Assembly: GCF_013391475.1 (NCBI RefSeq)
Contig: NZ_JACBAZ010000006.1
Location: 1 to 64,000 of the forward strand
Source of the DNA: Oceaniferula marina
Lineage (GTDB): Bacteria; Verrucomicrobiota; Verrucomicrobiia; Verrucomicrobiales; Akkermansiaceae
DNA: 64,000 bases
Direction: 5' to 3'
Shown here: piece by piece, positions 1 to 8,894 of the stretch
Layout: each line of letters starts with the position of its first letter
Position numbering within the stretch: the first letter of the stretch is position 1
Notes under the pieces: generated by a model
The model's input: the letters and a program-made list of their open reading frames with translations, nothing else
Database searches by the model: none
What the model was told of the DNA's origin: nothing
Program-made: the position numbers and the translations under genes

Positions 1-321
1 TGATTTCAAGGAAAGCAAAATTGAAATTCAAGTTTGATTGGTGAAAGCCATGTTAAACGAGTAAGACAAGGACTGAGACAAAACTTGGTCATGGTTTTAA
101 ATGTAAAAGGAAATATCATTCTCTACAGTTGTCAGCGAACGCTGCGCGTTCAGGTTATCAGTTACCGGATATTAAGTTATCAGTGGTTGATTACTCCGAT
201 CTTTGACAAGACCGAAAAACGAACACTCTAATCATCGAAGCCACAAGGCTAGGGTAATTGGAGGTCGCGATACAATCCAGTTAACGGATAACAGATAACT
301 GTTAACAGGAACACGTAGCCC
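1..321. other. Spacer upstream of 5S rRNA, no gene seen
   Basis: No convincing coding sequence. The stretch is AT-rich and contains short recurring words built from GTTATCAG, GTTAAC and GATAAC at about 155-190 and 280-310. These could fold and look like degenerate copies of each other. Because a 5S gene follows, this is probably the 23S-5S internal transcribed spacer, but the 23S 3' end is not recognisable within the window, so that is inference. Confidence 0.4.
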
Positions 322-442
322 GACCTCTGGTGACCATAGCATGGTGGAACCACCCGGTCCCATCCCGAACCCGGAAGTGAAACGCTGTTGCGCCGATGGT
401 AGTGGGGCGATAGGCCCTGTGAGAGTAGGTCGTTGCCAGGTC
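322..442 (+). rRNA. rrf: 5S ribosomal RNA
   Basis: About 120 nt with the hallmarks of bacterial 5S rRNA: the conserved block CCCATCCCGAACCCGGAAG in loop B/helix III, the later GATGGTAGTGGGG segment, the GAGAGTAGG loop, and complementary ends (CTGG near the 5' end, CCAG near the 3' end). A strong terminator follows directly, so this is probably the last gene of an rRNA operon whose other members lie left of the window. The ends are estimated from helix I pairing and may be off by a few bases. Confidence 0.95.
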
Positions 443-445
443 TAT

Positions 446-485
446 GCCCGGTTTTTTCCTGACGGAAGAAACCGGGCTTTTTTTG
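446..485 (+). terminator. Rho-independent terminator after 5S rRNA
   Basis: A GCCCGG-rich 14-bp stem (one G-U pair) closes a TGAC loop and is followed by a run of T. It sits 3 bases after the 5S gene. Confidence 0.9.
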
Positions 486-818
486 TGCCCTTTGAGCCAA
501 GAAAGGGGGGGAGGAAATACCAAGTAGTCAAACAGACGGGACGATCGCCGAGATGAATGAGTTCTTTGGTAAGGCGCGACGAAGGAATGGTGCGGGCACC
601 ATGACTAAGGAGAAACAAAGCCAAAGGAGTCATTCATCCGGAACTCTCATGGATCACGCAGCGCTCTTCCAAATACCTCAACAACGTTCAATCGTCTCGT
701 CTGTTTTGCGGAGTGGTATAAAGCCCCCAGCAAGCGGGTAGCATTCTCAATGAGGGGTCGTTCAGTTCGACCTGCCTCAAAGGTGTTTCAAGCCGAAGGA
801 CTCTCCGAAATAGGAGGC
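486..818. other. Intergenic region between 5S terminator and polX, nothing recognised
   Basis: About 330 bases without a recognised gene, RNA or repeat. A 62-codon open frame on the plus strand (from 553) has no recognisable motif and no clear ribosome-binding site, so I do not call it. Confidence 0.5.
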
Positions 819-2561
819 TTAGCGTTGCCCTTTTGGCTTGGCGAGCCAAGTGCTTATCTCATCAAGGCTTTTGGTATTGAGCACATCTTCGCGCCGTAGC
901 CACCCCTTACGGGCTACTTTCACGCCAAAAGCCAAGTACTGGAGGTGGTCTGTGTGGTGGGCGTCTGGATTAATCGAAGTGATTACACCTTTATCTCTGG
1001 CTTTGTGCCAGTGACGCCAATCCATGTCGAGCCGTCTTGGATTACAATTGAGCTCGATGATGGTTCCGGTTTTTGCCGCACAATCGATTACCTTGTCGAT
1101 GTTGAGGGCGTAGCTTTTTCTCTGAAGCAGTAGCCTCCCGGTAAGGTGACCAATCATCGTGACGTGCGGGTTTTCCATCGCAGCAATGATCCGGGCTGTC
1201 ATTTCTTTTTCACTCAGTTGAGTGGAGTTGTGGATGGAGGCCACGCAGTAATCGAGTTGTTCTAATAAACCGTCAGTAAAGTCGAGGCTACCATCTTTGA
1301 GAATGTCGACCTCGGTGCCGGCGAAGATTTTGAAATCATCCCACTGTTGATTGAGGGACTTGATATGGTCCAGCTGCCGGAGTAAGCGATCAGGATAAAG
1401 TCCGTTCGCTTGAAACTGGCCTTTGGAGTGGTCCGCAATGCCGAGGTATTGCAGTCCGAGGTCCCGGGCTGCCTCTGCCATTTCTTCCAAGGAGTTGCGT
1501 CCGTCAGATTCGGTGGTGTGGTTGTGGAACGTCCCCCTCAGGTTGTCCAGTTCGACCAGACGAGGTAGGCTTCCTGCGTCGGCGGCTTCGATTTCTCCTT
1601 TGTTTTCTCGTAACTCCGGAGGGATGCGCTCAAGTTCGAGTATCCGATAGATTTGGCTTTCGTCTCTGGCAGCCGGCGGCGCGGGGGTGGTTTTATTTTT
1701 TGGCGTAAAACCATATTCGTTCAGTGACCATCCATATTGAAGTGCCCTCGAGCGAAGTGCGACATTGTGTTCCTTGCTCCCGGTGAAATACTGGAGGGCA
1801 AAGGGGAACTGCTCGTTAGAGACGGCTCTGAGATCACACTGCAAGCCGTTTTCGAGTCGAACCGAGGCTTTTGTGTCGCCACAGGCAATGATGGATGTGA
1901 CTTCAGGAAGCTCGGTAAAAAAACGGGTTAAGGCTGCTGGCTGTGAGGTTGCGACGAGGAAGTCGAGGTCGTGTAGGACCTCTTTGCCTCTACGGTAGGA
2001 GCCAGCAATTTCGACTCTCAGGGAGTCCGGGTGTTGTTGTAGGGTGTGTTTGATGGTTTCGGCGAGGGGGGCCACCTCTCCGAGCCTGTAAAAGTCGGCG
2101 AATTGTTCTTTTAGCTCGATGGCTTCGAGTAGTTTCTCTACAGATTTTTTTCCAAAGCCGGGGAGGCCAGCCACGCTGCCATCGGTGCAGGCTTGTTTGA
2201 GCTTGGTGATGGAGTCGATGCTGAGTTTATCGTAGAGTGCTCGAATTTTTTTTGGCCCGAGCCCTTGTAAACCAAAGAGATCAAATAAACCTGGAGGAAA
2301 CTCAGCTTTGAGCTCGGTCAGAAACGCAAGCTGTCCGGTGCTAGCCAGCTCATGTAGCTTGTCTTGCAGGGCTGAGCCAATCCCTTTGATCCCCTTTAAT
2401 TCGTTGCGCTTAGCCAGTGAGACGATATCTCCATCGAACTGGCGCACGCTTTCTGCCCCGTTTCTGTAGGCTCTGATTTTGAAGGGGTTCTCACCCTTGA
2501 TTTCGAGCAATAGGGCGATTTCTTCCAGAACCTGAGCGAGTTCTTCGGGGGTGTTTGCCAT
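819..2561 (-). CDS. polX: DNA polymerase/3'-5' exonuclease PolX
   Basis: 580 residues, the usual length for bacterial family X polymerase with a PHP exonuclease domain; acts in gap-filling and base-excision repair. The N-terminal helix-hairpin-helix modules lie at about 1-155, with LKGIKGIG and LPGFGKKS turns. The nucleotidyltransferase core has GSYRRG at 187-192 and the metal-binding Asp198 and Asp200. The PHP domain at about 340-575 carries HNH at 346-348, GTEVDI near 415, SIHNS near 443, GHLTG near 471 and NPDAHHTD at 531-538, so both active sites look intact. It starts 46 bp downstream of a small lipoprotein gene on the same strand and may be co-transcribed with it. Confidence 0.95.
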   Translation of the reverse strand: MANTPEELAQVLEEIALLLEIKGENPFKIRAYRNGAESVRQFDGDIVSLAKRNELKGIKGIGSALQDKLHELASTGQLAFLTELKAEFPPGLFDLFGLQGLGPKKIRALYDKLSIDSITKLKQACTDGSVAGLPGFGKKSVEKLLEAIELKEQFADFYRLGEVAPLAETIKHTLQQHPDSLRVEIAGSYRRGKEVLHDLDFLVATSQPAALTRFFTELPEVTSIIACGDTKASVRLENGLQCDLRAVSNEQFPFALQYFTGSKEHNVALRSRALQYGWSLNEYGFTPKNKTTPAPPAARDESQIYRILELERIPPELRENKGEIEAADAGSLPRLVELDNLRGTFHNHTTESDGRNSLEEMAEAARDLGLQYLGIADHSKGQFQANGLYPDRLLRQLDHIKSLNQQWDDFKIFAGTEVDILKDGSLDFTDGLLEQLDYCVASIHNSTQLSEKEMTARIIAAMENPHVTMIGHLTGRLLLQRKSYALNIDKVIDCAAKTGTIIELNCNPRRLDMDWRHWHKARDKGVITSINPDAHHTDHLQYLAFGVKVARKGWLRREDVLNTKSLDEISTWLAKPKGQR

Positions 2562-2607
2562 GAGGTCGTGAGGTCGAATTGGAGGGGCGTGGGTGGAGAG
2601 AGAAACC

Positions 2608-3129
2608 TTAACGAGGAATCAGAGTGATGCTCTGTGGGTTGTAGTGGTCATTCGGGCTAAACAACCACCCCGGGTTTTTATTGACCACTTCGTAGCGAGT
2701 GAGTTTGAATTCCGGGAGGAACTGGTTCGAGTTGACCTCATAGACTTGCTCGCCAGTGTAATGTCCGTACAGACGATATTCGTAGTTTTGATCAAAGCCG
2801 TAGCGGCGGCCGGCTGGGCCATTCTCCGGAAGTCGGTCGGGAGTGCGTTTGCTGGATTCATTGATAATCACCAGCTTGGCATTTTTGGCACTTTGTCCTG
2901 GTTTGCGCAGGTAGCCCCAGAATCTTGTTTTTTCGACGTAGTACCTGCGACCATAGAAGAAATTACCTTTGGGCTCACTGGCAATGCTTGCCTGCCGTTC
3001 CTCAACGCTCGGGCCGCCCATGTTCGGTGAACCGAATCCTCCGCTGCCAACATAGCTGCCACTTGAGGCACAGGATACGACGATGAATGTCCCCAGAGCG
3101 GTAAAGAGGGATAAGAATACTGACTTCAT
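2608..3129 (-). CDS. Putative lipoprotein, function unknown
   Basis: 173 residues from the chosen ATG; an ATG four codons upstream is possible but leaves a less typical signal peptide. The N-terminus is a signal peptide ending in a lipobox-like VVSC, so it is probably anchored to a membrane by a lipidated Cys. A Gly/Ser-rich linker follows, then a basic, Tyr-rich domain with YGRRYYVEKTRFWGYL and EYRLYGHYTG. I do not recognise the family. It lies directly upstream of polX (46 bp), but that gives no functional clue. Confidence 0.7.
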   Translation of the reverse strand: MKSVFLSLFTALGTFIVVSCASSGSYVGSGGFGSPNMGGPSVEERQASIASEPKGNFFYGRRYYVEKTRFWGYLRKPGQSAKNAKLVIINESSKRTPDRLPENGPAGRRYGFDQNYEYRLYGHYTGEQVYEVNSNQFLPEFKLTRYEVVNKNPGWLFSPNDHYNPQSITLIPR

Positions 3130-3231
3130 GCCGAGGATCATTGAGGATATTGGGGCTCAGGTCAAGACGACTTGCGAGGGATGTCGGGCAGGGCGAATAC
3201 ACTAAGGGGTAACAGCCTTCGCCACTGACAG

Positions 3232-3337
3232 TGATTTTTTAGAAGGAGCGATAGGTTTTGGGCAAACCTTGATCTTTGAAAATAAAAAATCCTGACAATT
3301 CTGTCAGCGCCGCAGGCATCACCGAGATAATCTTCCC
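3232..3337 (-). repeat. Dispersed intergenic repeat, copy 1 (one end only)
   Basis: About 105 bp almost identical to part of the element at 41961-42132, in the opposite orientation. Shared words include GCGATAGGTTTTGG, CTTGATCTTTGAAAAT and GCAGGCATCACCGAGATAAT. This copy has one terminal CTGTCAGCGCCGCAGG arm and lacks the rest, so it looks truncated or internally deleted. It sits between the peptidase and lipoprotein genes. Confidence 0.8.
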
Positions 3338-3392
3338 AATGGAGGAGCCCGGGATGTCGGGGGGTGATCGTTCAATCGGAGAGTCGTTCGCT

Positions 3393-4292
3393 CTACAACT
3401 GGTCATAAGGGATGGTAAAGGTATCTCCCTCACTCAGTTGGCCACTTTTATATCCTTTCATAAACCAACGCTTACGTTGGGCCGAGGTGCCGTGGGTAAA
3501 AAGATCAGGTTGAATCTCTCCACGTGTCATTTTTTGCAGTCGGTCATCACCTATGGCTTCAGCGCACCGAATCGCTTCATCGATATCACCATGTTCAAGA
3601 AATTGAAATTGTTCATCAGCATGGTGAGCAAAGACTCCGGCAAGAAAATCGGCCTGCAGTTCAAGCCGCACGGACAGTTTGTTGTATTCCGATTCTGAAA
3701 TTTTGCCTCTTTGGCTGTGTACCTTGTCAGTGAGGTTCAGCAGATGCTGAATATGGTGGCCCACTTCGTGTGCGACGACATAGGCTTGAGCGAAATCACC
3801 CGTGGCACCGAATTTGTCACGCATTTCTTGGAAAAACGAAGGGTCGATGTAAATGGTCTCGTCGGCAGGCATGTAAAATGGCCCCATCCGGGCATCGGCT
3901 GTTCCTCCAGCGGTTTGGGTTCTACCGGTATAGATGACCATGTTGGCCGGGCGATAGGATTTACCGTGCGCTGCGAGAATTTTCGACCAAACAATTTCAT
4001 TGTCGGATTTCATGGTGGCCAGATAGGCCTTCATTTCGGGGTCGGCAGGTGAGGACGACAGGCTTGCCGGTTGCCCTGTAGGCGACATTAAGAGGTTTAC
4101 CGGGTTGATGTTAAACATGAAGCATGCAACGACTCCTCCGAGAATCAGGAGGATTTTTGTTTTCCTATTGCCTTTGCGAAAGAGTCCAAAAAGGAGGGCT
4201 CCAAGAGCCGCATTACCTCCGGATCCCCGCTGAGGTGGTTGACCACGCCGGTCTTCGACGTGGGAGCTTTGTTTTCGTCCTTTCCAGCGCAT
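3393..4292 (-). CDS. ypfJ: Neutral zinc metallopeptidase, YpfJ family
   Basis: 299 residues, matching the YpfJ/Zn_peptidase family (PF04228). A basic, glutamine-rich N-terminus is followed by one membrane segment (about 47-60), which places the catalytic domain outside the cytoplasm. The zinc motif HEVGHH is at 175-180, with an acidic ELQADF segment near 211 that probably supplies the third ligand. The conserved family segment DETIYIDPSFF precedes it. The gene starts 12 bp after a small exported protein gene on the same strand and probably shares its transcript. The natural substrate is not established for this family. Confidence 0.88.
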   Translation of the reverse strand: MRWKGRKQSSHVEDRRGQPPQRGSGGNAALGALLFGLFRKGNRKTKILLILGGVVACFMFNINPVNLLMSPTGQPASLSSSPADPEMKAYLATMKSDNEIVWSKILAAHGKSYRPANMVIYTGRTQTAGGTADARMGPFYMPADETIYIDPSFFQEMRDKFGATGDFAQAYVVAHEVGHHIQHLLNLTDKVHSQRGKISESEYNKLSVRLELQADFLAGVFAHHADEQFQFLEHGDIDEAIRCAEAIGDDRLQKMTRGEIQPDLFTHGTSAQRKRWFMKGYKSGQLSEGDTFTIPYDQL

Positions 4293-4304
4293 ACCTGATG
4301 TGGG

Positions 4305-4868
4305 CTATTTGTTGGTATTCAGGGGAAGTTCATGGATCAAACCGAGGACTTGATGAAGCTGGCTTTGATAGCTGTTCGGGTATTTTCTTGCAGCCGCGGC
4401 TTTATTTTCGAAGTTAATTTTGCCGAGTTGTTTAAAGGCCCTGGATTCGTTTACGGCTCTCTGGTGGATCAGAATGTAGTCGGTTCCCAGTAGGGTTTCG
4501 CTGACAGCTTCAATTTTGCTGATTGCCGCGTCGGTTAGCCCATCGGCCCAGGCGTATTGTTTAAAAAACCGGTAAGCTGCGATTTGCTCTCTGAGTTCAA
4601 TCAAGCGGTTTTGCATGGAATAGGGGTATTTGTGAATGCAGAGTTCTTTGATGGGTTTAAGCACAGAGTTGGGCACATCGGCACTAGGTGCGTAATTGTG
4701 GAAGCTCTGGCCGTCCTTGCGCTCAGCGTCGACATATTCGTTTCGCAGCTCTCGGTCCCCGGGGTAGTAGATGACGGACGTTTCTACGATGATTTGGTTG
4801 AAATCATCAGCCCGGGAAGCAGGAGTCACCGTAGCCATGGCGATGACGATGGAAAATAAACATTTCAT
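4305..4868 (-). CDS. Secreted protein of unknown function
   Basis: 187 residues from the ATG that opens a good signal peptide (MKCLFSIVIAMATV, predicted cleavage near PASRA-DD). An upstream ATG would add 12 polar residues before it and is less likely. The mature part is mixed alpha/beta with two Cys and no motif that I recognise. It precedes the YpfJ-type peptidase by 12 bp, so the two may act together at the envelope; that is inference. Confidence 0.65.
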   Translation of the reverse strand: MKCLFSIVIAMATVTPASRADDFNQIIVETSVIYYPGDRELRNEYVDAERKDGQSFHNYAPSADVPNSVLKPIKELCIHKYPYSMQNRLIELREQIAAYRFFKQYAWADGLTDAAISKIEAVSETLLGTDYILIHQRAVNESRAFKQLGKINFENKAAAARKYPNSYQSQLHQVLGLIHELPLNTNK

Positions 4869-4924
4869 AGCCTCCAACTTAAAACGGGCATGATTTCTGG
4901 TCAAGGGGCAAAGTTTCCTAGCCG

Positions 4925-4994
4925 GACCTCTAAACGAGGTCGAATTCGCTTGCCTCTTGTCTTGGCTCTAGGGTAAGACGTGCCCGTCGACGGG
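4925..4994. promoter_or_regulatory. Hairpin and palindrome upstream of tRNA gene
   Basis: Two symmetric elements lie in the 157-bp gap between a minus-strand gene start and the tRNA. A perfect 6-bp hairpin GACCTC-TAAAC-GAGGTC spans 4925-4941, and the 12-bp palindrome CCCGTCGACGGG spans 4983-4994. They could be operator sites, but no regulator can be assigned. Confidence 0.35.
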
Positions 4995-5025
4995 TAGTAA
5001 ATCGCCCGTTGGTTGTAAAAATAAG

Positions 5026-5099
5026 GGGGCTGTAGCTCAGTTGGTTAGAGCAGAGGACTCATAATCCTTTGGTCCAGGGTTCAAGTCCCTGCGGCCCTA
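5026..5099 (+). tRNA. tRNA with CAU anticodon (elongator Met or Ile2)
   Basis: A 74-nt cloverleaf. The acceptor stem pairs GGGGCTG with CGGCCCT, including two wobble pairs. The D arm is GCTC-loop-GAGC, the anticodon loop is CTCATAA (anticodon CAU), and the T arm is CAGGG-TTCAAGT-CCCTG. The discriminator is A and CCA is not encoded. Because initiator features are absent, it is either elongator tRNA-Met or the lysidine-modified tRNA-Ile2. The TTGGTC variable region and GGTTCAAGTCC T arm lean slightly to Ile2, but sequence alone does not settle it. Confidence 0.93.
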
Positions 5100-5200
5100 C
5101 CTTTATTTTTTTCAAACGCTCTCAGGCGATGGCGGAGAAATCCAGACCACCTGGCACGCATGGCCTTCGCTCGGTTTATAGTGATAATCTTCCTGAGTAA

Positions 5201-6316
5201 TCAGGCTTTTTCCTGATCTGAGATGTTGAGGTAGTAGCGGGTGTATTTGAGTTGACCAGTTTTGATCAATGCACCCTTGGCTACAAGATCGTTGAGATCG
5301 CGAGTGACGGTGGTTCGCGGTGCGCCTGTGATGGAAATATAATTTTCGGCGCTGAGTCCGCCTTTGAAGCCGTCGATGCCTTCGCGGAACATACGCTCCA
5401 GAACCTTTTCCTGACGCTCGTTCAGCTTGCCGCGCAAGTGGTCGTAGAGCTTTGTTTTCTCGATAATAAACTCGATGCGTTTCTGGGAATTGAGTTGGGC
5501 TTCCAGAATGGTTTCAGCAAAATAGACGAGCCATCCGGTGATGTCGTTATCTTTATTGTGGAGTTCCAGCTTTTCATAGTAAGCCTTCCTGTTGCGTTCG
5601 ATGGTGTAAGCGAGCGCGATCAGGGTCGGCTGTCCGAGACTTTGGGCAAGTGACTTCTCCGCGACGGCTCGGCCAATCCGCCCGTTGCCGTCTTCAAAGG
5701 GGTGGATGGAAACAAAATACAAATGGGTAATGCCTGCACGGGTTAGGGCTGGCAAGGCTTGCTTGCCACCTTCCTTGCTCTGCTCGAAAAACTCGATGAA
5801 GGCCTTCATTTCCGCGTCCATGCGGGATGAGGGAGGGGCTTCAAAATGCACCGTTGGTTCATACATGGCACCAGAAACGATCTGCATCGGTTCATCATGA
5901 TCCCGGTAGCCCCCAATCGTGCGAATATCGCGACGACCATTCATCAACATGCTGTGCCACTGCCACAATGTCTCGTGGGTCAGTGGGTTGTCGAAACTCT
6001 TGTAGAGATTGACCATCATGGCGGCGACGCCTTGCTCCGTCGGGGGAATGCGGCGGTGGTCGGTCTGGATGCCGAACTGCCTGCCGATGGACGATTGCAA
6101 GCTGTCCCGATCCAGAATCTCGCCCTCAATTTTCGAGGTTTTGAGTGCCTCCTCACTGATTAGCTCGACCTTGAGCAAGTTCTTGTCTTCCTCCGAGACG
6201 TGCTTAAAAGCTCCGAGGCTTTCGCCTGCGTTGCGGAGAAATTGTGTCTCCAAGCCTTCCAAGGCCTTGCGGTCGAAGGTAAAATGAGGCCAATCTTTTT
6301 GCTGCCAGTTCCACAT
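5201..6316 (-). CDS. Fic family protein (class II, with DUF4172 and winged helix)
   Basis: 371 residues. The N-terminal DUF4172-type segment (about 1-80) contains the autoinhibitory helix motif TSKIEG at 60-65, matching the class II [ST]xxxE[GN] rule. The Fic core has the complete catalytic motif HPFEDGNGRIGR at 205-216, so it should transfer AMP or a related group to a protein hydroxyl and be held inactive by Glu64. Residues about 310-365 look like a winged helix-turn-helix (APRTTVTRDLNDL), suggesting DNA binding. Three copies of an operator-like word lie just upstream, which fits autoregulation. No toxin-antitoxin partner is adjacent; it could be self-contained. Confidence 0.92.
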   Translation of the reverse strand: MWNWQQKDWPHFTFDRKALEGLETQFLRNAGESLGAFKHVSEEDKNLLKVELISEEALKTSKIEGEILDRDSLQSSIGRQFGIQTDHRRIPPTEQGVAAMMVNLYKSFDNPLTHETLWQWHSMLMNGRRDIRTIGGYRDHDEPMQIVSGAMYEPTVHFEAPPSSRMDAEMKAFIEFFEQSKEGGKQALPALTRAGITHLYFVSIHPFEDGNGRIGRAVAEKSLAQSLGQPTLIALAYTIERNRKAYYEKLELHNKDNDITGWLVYFAETILEAQLNSQKRIEFIIEKTKLYDHLRGKLNERQEKVLERMFREGIDGFKGGLSAENYISITGAPRTTVTRDLNDLVAKGALIKTGQLKYTRYYLNISDQEKA

Positions 6317-6337
6317 GATGGTGTATAAATCCCGTTT

Positions 6338-6391
6338 CTATGAACCATATTATCGGTAAAAATGGTTTATAGCAAGCCATTCTATAAACCA
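6338..6391. promoter_or_regulatory. Triple operator-like repeat upstream of the Fic gene
   Basis: CTATGAACCA at 6338-6347, TGGTTTATAG at 6363-6372 and CTATAAACCA at 6382-6391. The last two form a perfect 10-bp inverted repeat with a 9-bp spacer, and the first matches at 9 of 10 positions. On the minus strand a GATAAT-like -10 box lies between the copies, so a protein bound here would overlap the promoter. The Fic protein's own winged-helix domain is the obvious candidate ligand (inference). Confidence 0.6.
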
Positions 6392-6416
6392 AAAGTTGCC
6401 CTGTTCTGCCTCGAAT

Positions 6417-6572
6417 TCAGTTCATTTTCCGTTTTAAGATGCCGAAAATGGATTTGTGAAGGTGGAGTTCTCCAGCTTCGGCGCGGTTGATCAGGGCATT
6501 GAAATATCCGGCGGGTTTCGTTACTGGGTCATGGACCACAAAGAAATGACTGAAAAATAACGGAGTCTCCGA
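6417..6572 (-). pseudogene. Possible C-terminal remnant of a replication-type protein
   Basis: An uninterrupted minus-strand frame of 51 codons and a stop, without a start codon, reads ...VTKPAGYFNALINRAEAGEL... and ends LHLHKSIFGILKRKMN. The PxGYFxxLxxRAxxGEL pattern reminds me of the C-terminal end of plasmid RepC-like or HTH replication proteins. No upstream continuation is visible. The opposite strand is also open here, so this call is weak. Confidence 0.3.
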
Positions 6573-7177
6573 ATTTTAGCTGATTTTTGCTCCATCGGAC
6601 TCGCCAAACCACCCGCTCCTCGTGGCGCCTTTTCAAACAAGTCCCATCTCAAATGGCACGAACTCGAGCAATACGCATTCGCCATTTTACGATCAAAGAA
6701 TGGGGCTATGGCGACGAAGCTCCCAAAGCTCTTTAACCCGATAAGGGCTTCGGGCTTGTTGGTAGAGGCGGTATTGATGGCTGCCTGGGGACTGTTGAGA
6801 CTTCTTTTACATCGAGTTTAAATCACTAAAGATCGAGCCGAAAGTATGTCAACGAGTATGCCAATCTGAACTTCGCTAAAGTAAACAAAAGTGCACGAGA
6901 TGATTTTTAATTGTTCTCTGTGTCCTTTGTAGAATAAGGGATTGAAAGCCATGTGGGTAAGTTGGATGGGACGAGCCTTCGTCCACACTCAAAGATTAAG
7001 TCGTTCGGGTTTTAGTGGAACCTTCGATTGTTTTGACCCATCCGAGGGCTTGGAAGGTGTGGAGGGCTTGGAGGTAACAGGAGAGTGTGTTTTTATGGGG
7101 CTCATTCATATTTGGATTGTTTGGGGTGGGCGATGCGAGTGATTTGACAACAGAGTGGTTCTTTGTTGAATGGTTTT
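6573..7177. other. Long intergenic region, no intact gene
   Basis: About 600 bases. A plus-strand frame of roughly 80 codons around 6560-6825 has no start codon and no recognised motif. A 66-codon frame at 6942-7142 has a glycine- and tryptophan-rich, non-protein-like translation. With the possible remnant to its left, this looks like a decayed accessory locus. Confidence 0.4.
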
Positions 7178-8845
7178 ATGATCATTGGATTGGATTTCGA
7201 ACAGGCTGGTCGGTTGGGTCTTAGCAGGCAGAAGGGATATGCTTTTTTTTCTGCAGTCTTTTTCTTCTGTTTGCTGGGGATCTTGGCAACGCCACTGGTT
7301 GCTCAGCACGATGCCGGACGTAATGCCGTTCGTTTTTTAGCTGAGGGAAAATACGATCAGGCACTTAGAGAGGTGAACCGTAAAAAGCCCAAGCGCATGA
7401 ATAGCGATTTGGATCGGGCCGAGCGACAATTTGTGTTAGCCATGCACGCCAGTAAGCAAAAGAAGGTGTCCGAGGCTCTTGAGCATGCAAAGCAAGCGGT
7501 TGAATGGGGCCTGCCGTTTGAGCGCTTGCTTGCTGGCCCTCGTGATATTTTATCTCCCTTGTATGATTCGGAGAGTTTTAAAGAATGGAAGGCGAAGCAT
7601 ACGTATTCAGAGATTCTGCATGGGCCCATGCTTGGTGATGTTACGGGAGATTCAGCGAAAATTTGGTTGAGGACCGTTGATGAGGAAGAGATTCGAGTCG
7701 AACTGACACAAGATGGCAGCGCTCAGTCGGTGATGTCCTTGCCGGTGAGAAGCCGGGCCGAAGCGGATTATACAGCGGTCGTTCAGCTGAAGGGCTTATC
7801 CCCATCGACGCGCTACCGTTATCGTCTTTATCTTGGAGAAAAGAAGAGTGCGGTTTCTGGAGAGTTCAAGACCCAGGTGGCGGGGCGGTCAAAGGGGAAG
7901 CAGCGCATTGTCTTTGGTGGAGGGGCTGGATACACGGAAAAGTATGAGCGGATGTGGCATACGATTAAGGATCAGGAAGCTGATGCCATGCTGTTGCTCG
8001 GAGATAACGTTTATATTGACCATCCCGAATATAAGGAGACCCAGCAGTATTGTTATTACAGGCGTCATGCCAGAGCTGAGTGGAAGTCGCTGGTGTCAGG
8101 AGTTCCTGTTTACAGCATTTATGATGACCACGACTTCGGAACAGACGATTGCGTTGCTGGTCCGTTGGTTGACCGTCCTTCGTGGAAGAAACCTGTGTGG
8201 AATACGTTTTCTCACAATTGGAATAACCCATCATATGGAGGAGGTCGGGAGCAACCGGGGTGTTGGTACGATTTTCACCTTGGTGACGTCCATTTTGTCA
8301 TGCTGGATTGCCGGTATTATCGGGACTTGAAGGGGAAAAGCATGATCGGGCCGGCTCAGAAAAAGTGGTTGTTTGAGCGCTTGAAAAAAAATAAGGGCCA
8401 ATCTTCCTTTACGGTGCTGGTCTCATCCGTGCCATGGTCGTTCGGGACGAAGCATTCGTCCAAAGATACGTGGGATGGGTTTCCGGAGGAAAGGGAGGAA
8501 ATCTTTTCTTTTGTCGAAGACCAGCGTCTCGATGGTGTGTTTTTGATATCAGCAGATCGGCACAGGACGGATCTGTGGAGGACCCCCAGGGAAAGCGGAT
8601 ACCGATTTTACGAGCTTCAAAGTTCAAGGCTGACCAATGTGCATGTGCATCCGCTGATTCAGTCTTCTGAACCATCGGAAATGATTTACGGGTTCAACAA
8701 AACTTGCTCATTTGGGCAGCTCGACATCGATACCACAGCGGAAAACCCGTCTGTTGTTTTTTCAATCTATGATATTGATGGAAGATGTCATTACTCTCAC
8801 AAGGTGTTACGCAGTGAATTGACACACGGAAGCAAGCAAGAGTGA
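7178..8845 (+). CDS. PhoD-like metallophosphatase with helical N-terminal region
   Basis: 555 residues from the ATG; two TTG codons 10-15 bases upstream are alternatives. Neither has a clear ribosome-binding site. The N-terminus has a signal or anchor segment (YAFFSAVFFFCLLGILA), so the enzyme is exported. About 90 helical residues with a tetratricopeptide-like flavour follow, then a PhoD N-terminal beta domain and the PhoD metallophosphatase core. Metal-site motifs are LLGDNVY near 275, DDHDFG near 316 and SADRHRTD near 461. Expected to hydrolyse phosphomono- or diesters outside the cytoplasm. The helical insert before the PhoD module is not standard for PhoD. Confidence 0.85.
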   Translation: MIIGLDFEQAGRLGLSRQKGYAFFSAVFFFCLLGILATPLVAQHDAGRNAVRFLAEGKYDQALREVNRKKPKRMNSDLDRAERQFVLAMHASKQKKVSEALEHAKQAVEWGLPFERLLAGPRDILSPLYDSESFKEWKAKHTYSEILHGPMLGDVTGDSAKIWLRTVDEEEIRVELTQDGSAQSVMSLPVRSRAEADYTAVVQLKGLSPSTRYRYRLYLGEKKSAVSGEFKTQVAGRSKGKQRIVFGGGAGYTEKYERMWHTIKDQEADAMLLLGDNVYIDHPEYKETQQYCYYRRHARAEWKSLVSGVPVYSIYDDHDFGTDDCVAGPLVDRPSWKKPVWNTFSHNWNNPSYGGGREQPGCWYDFHLGDVHFVMLDCRYYRDLKGKSMIGPAQKKWLFERLKKNKGQSSFTVLVSSVPWSFGTKHSSKDTWDGFPEEREEIFSFVEDQRLDGVFLISADRHRTDLWRTPRESGYRFYELQSSRLTNVHVHPLIQSSEPSEMIYGFNKTCSFGQLDIDTTAENPSVVFSIYDIDGRCHYSHKVLRSELTHGSKQE

Positions 8846-8894
8846 GCGCAGGGAGTATTGGCAGTATGACGGCTTCTGAATATTATCCCATAGA

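Noticed and set aside
1-321. 23S rRNA 3' end
   Set aside because: I looked for the conserved 3' segments of 23S rRNA before the 5S gene and did not find them, so only a spacer is reported.
6942-7142. A 66-codon plus-strand frame before the phosphatase gene
   Set aside because: Low-complexity Gly/Glu/Trp translation, no motif, and no supporting signals.
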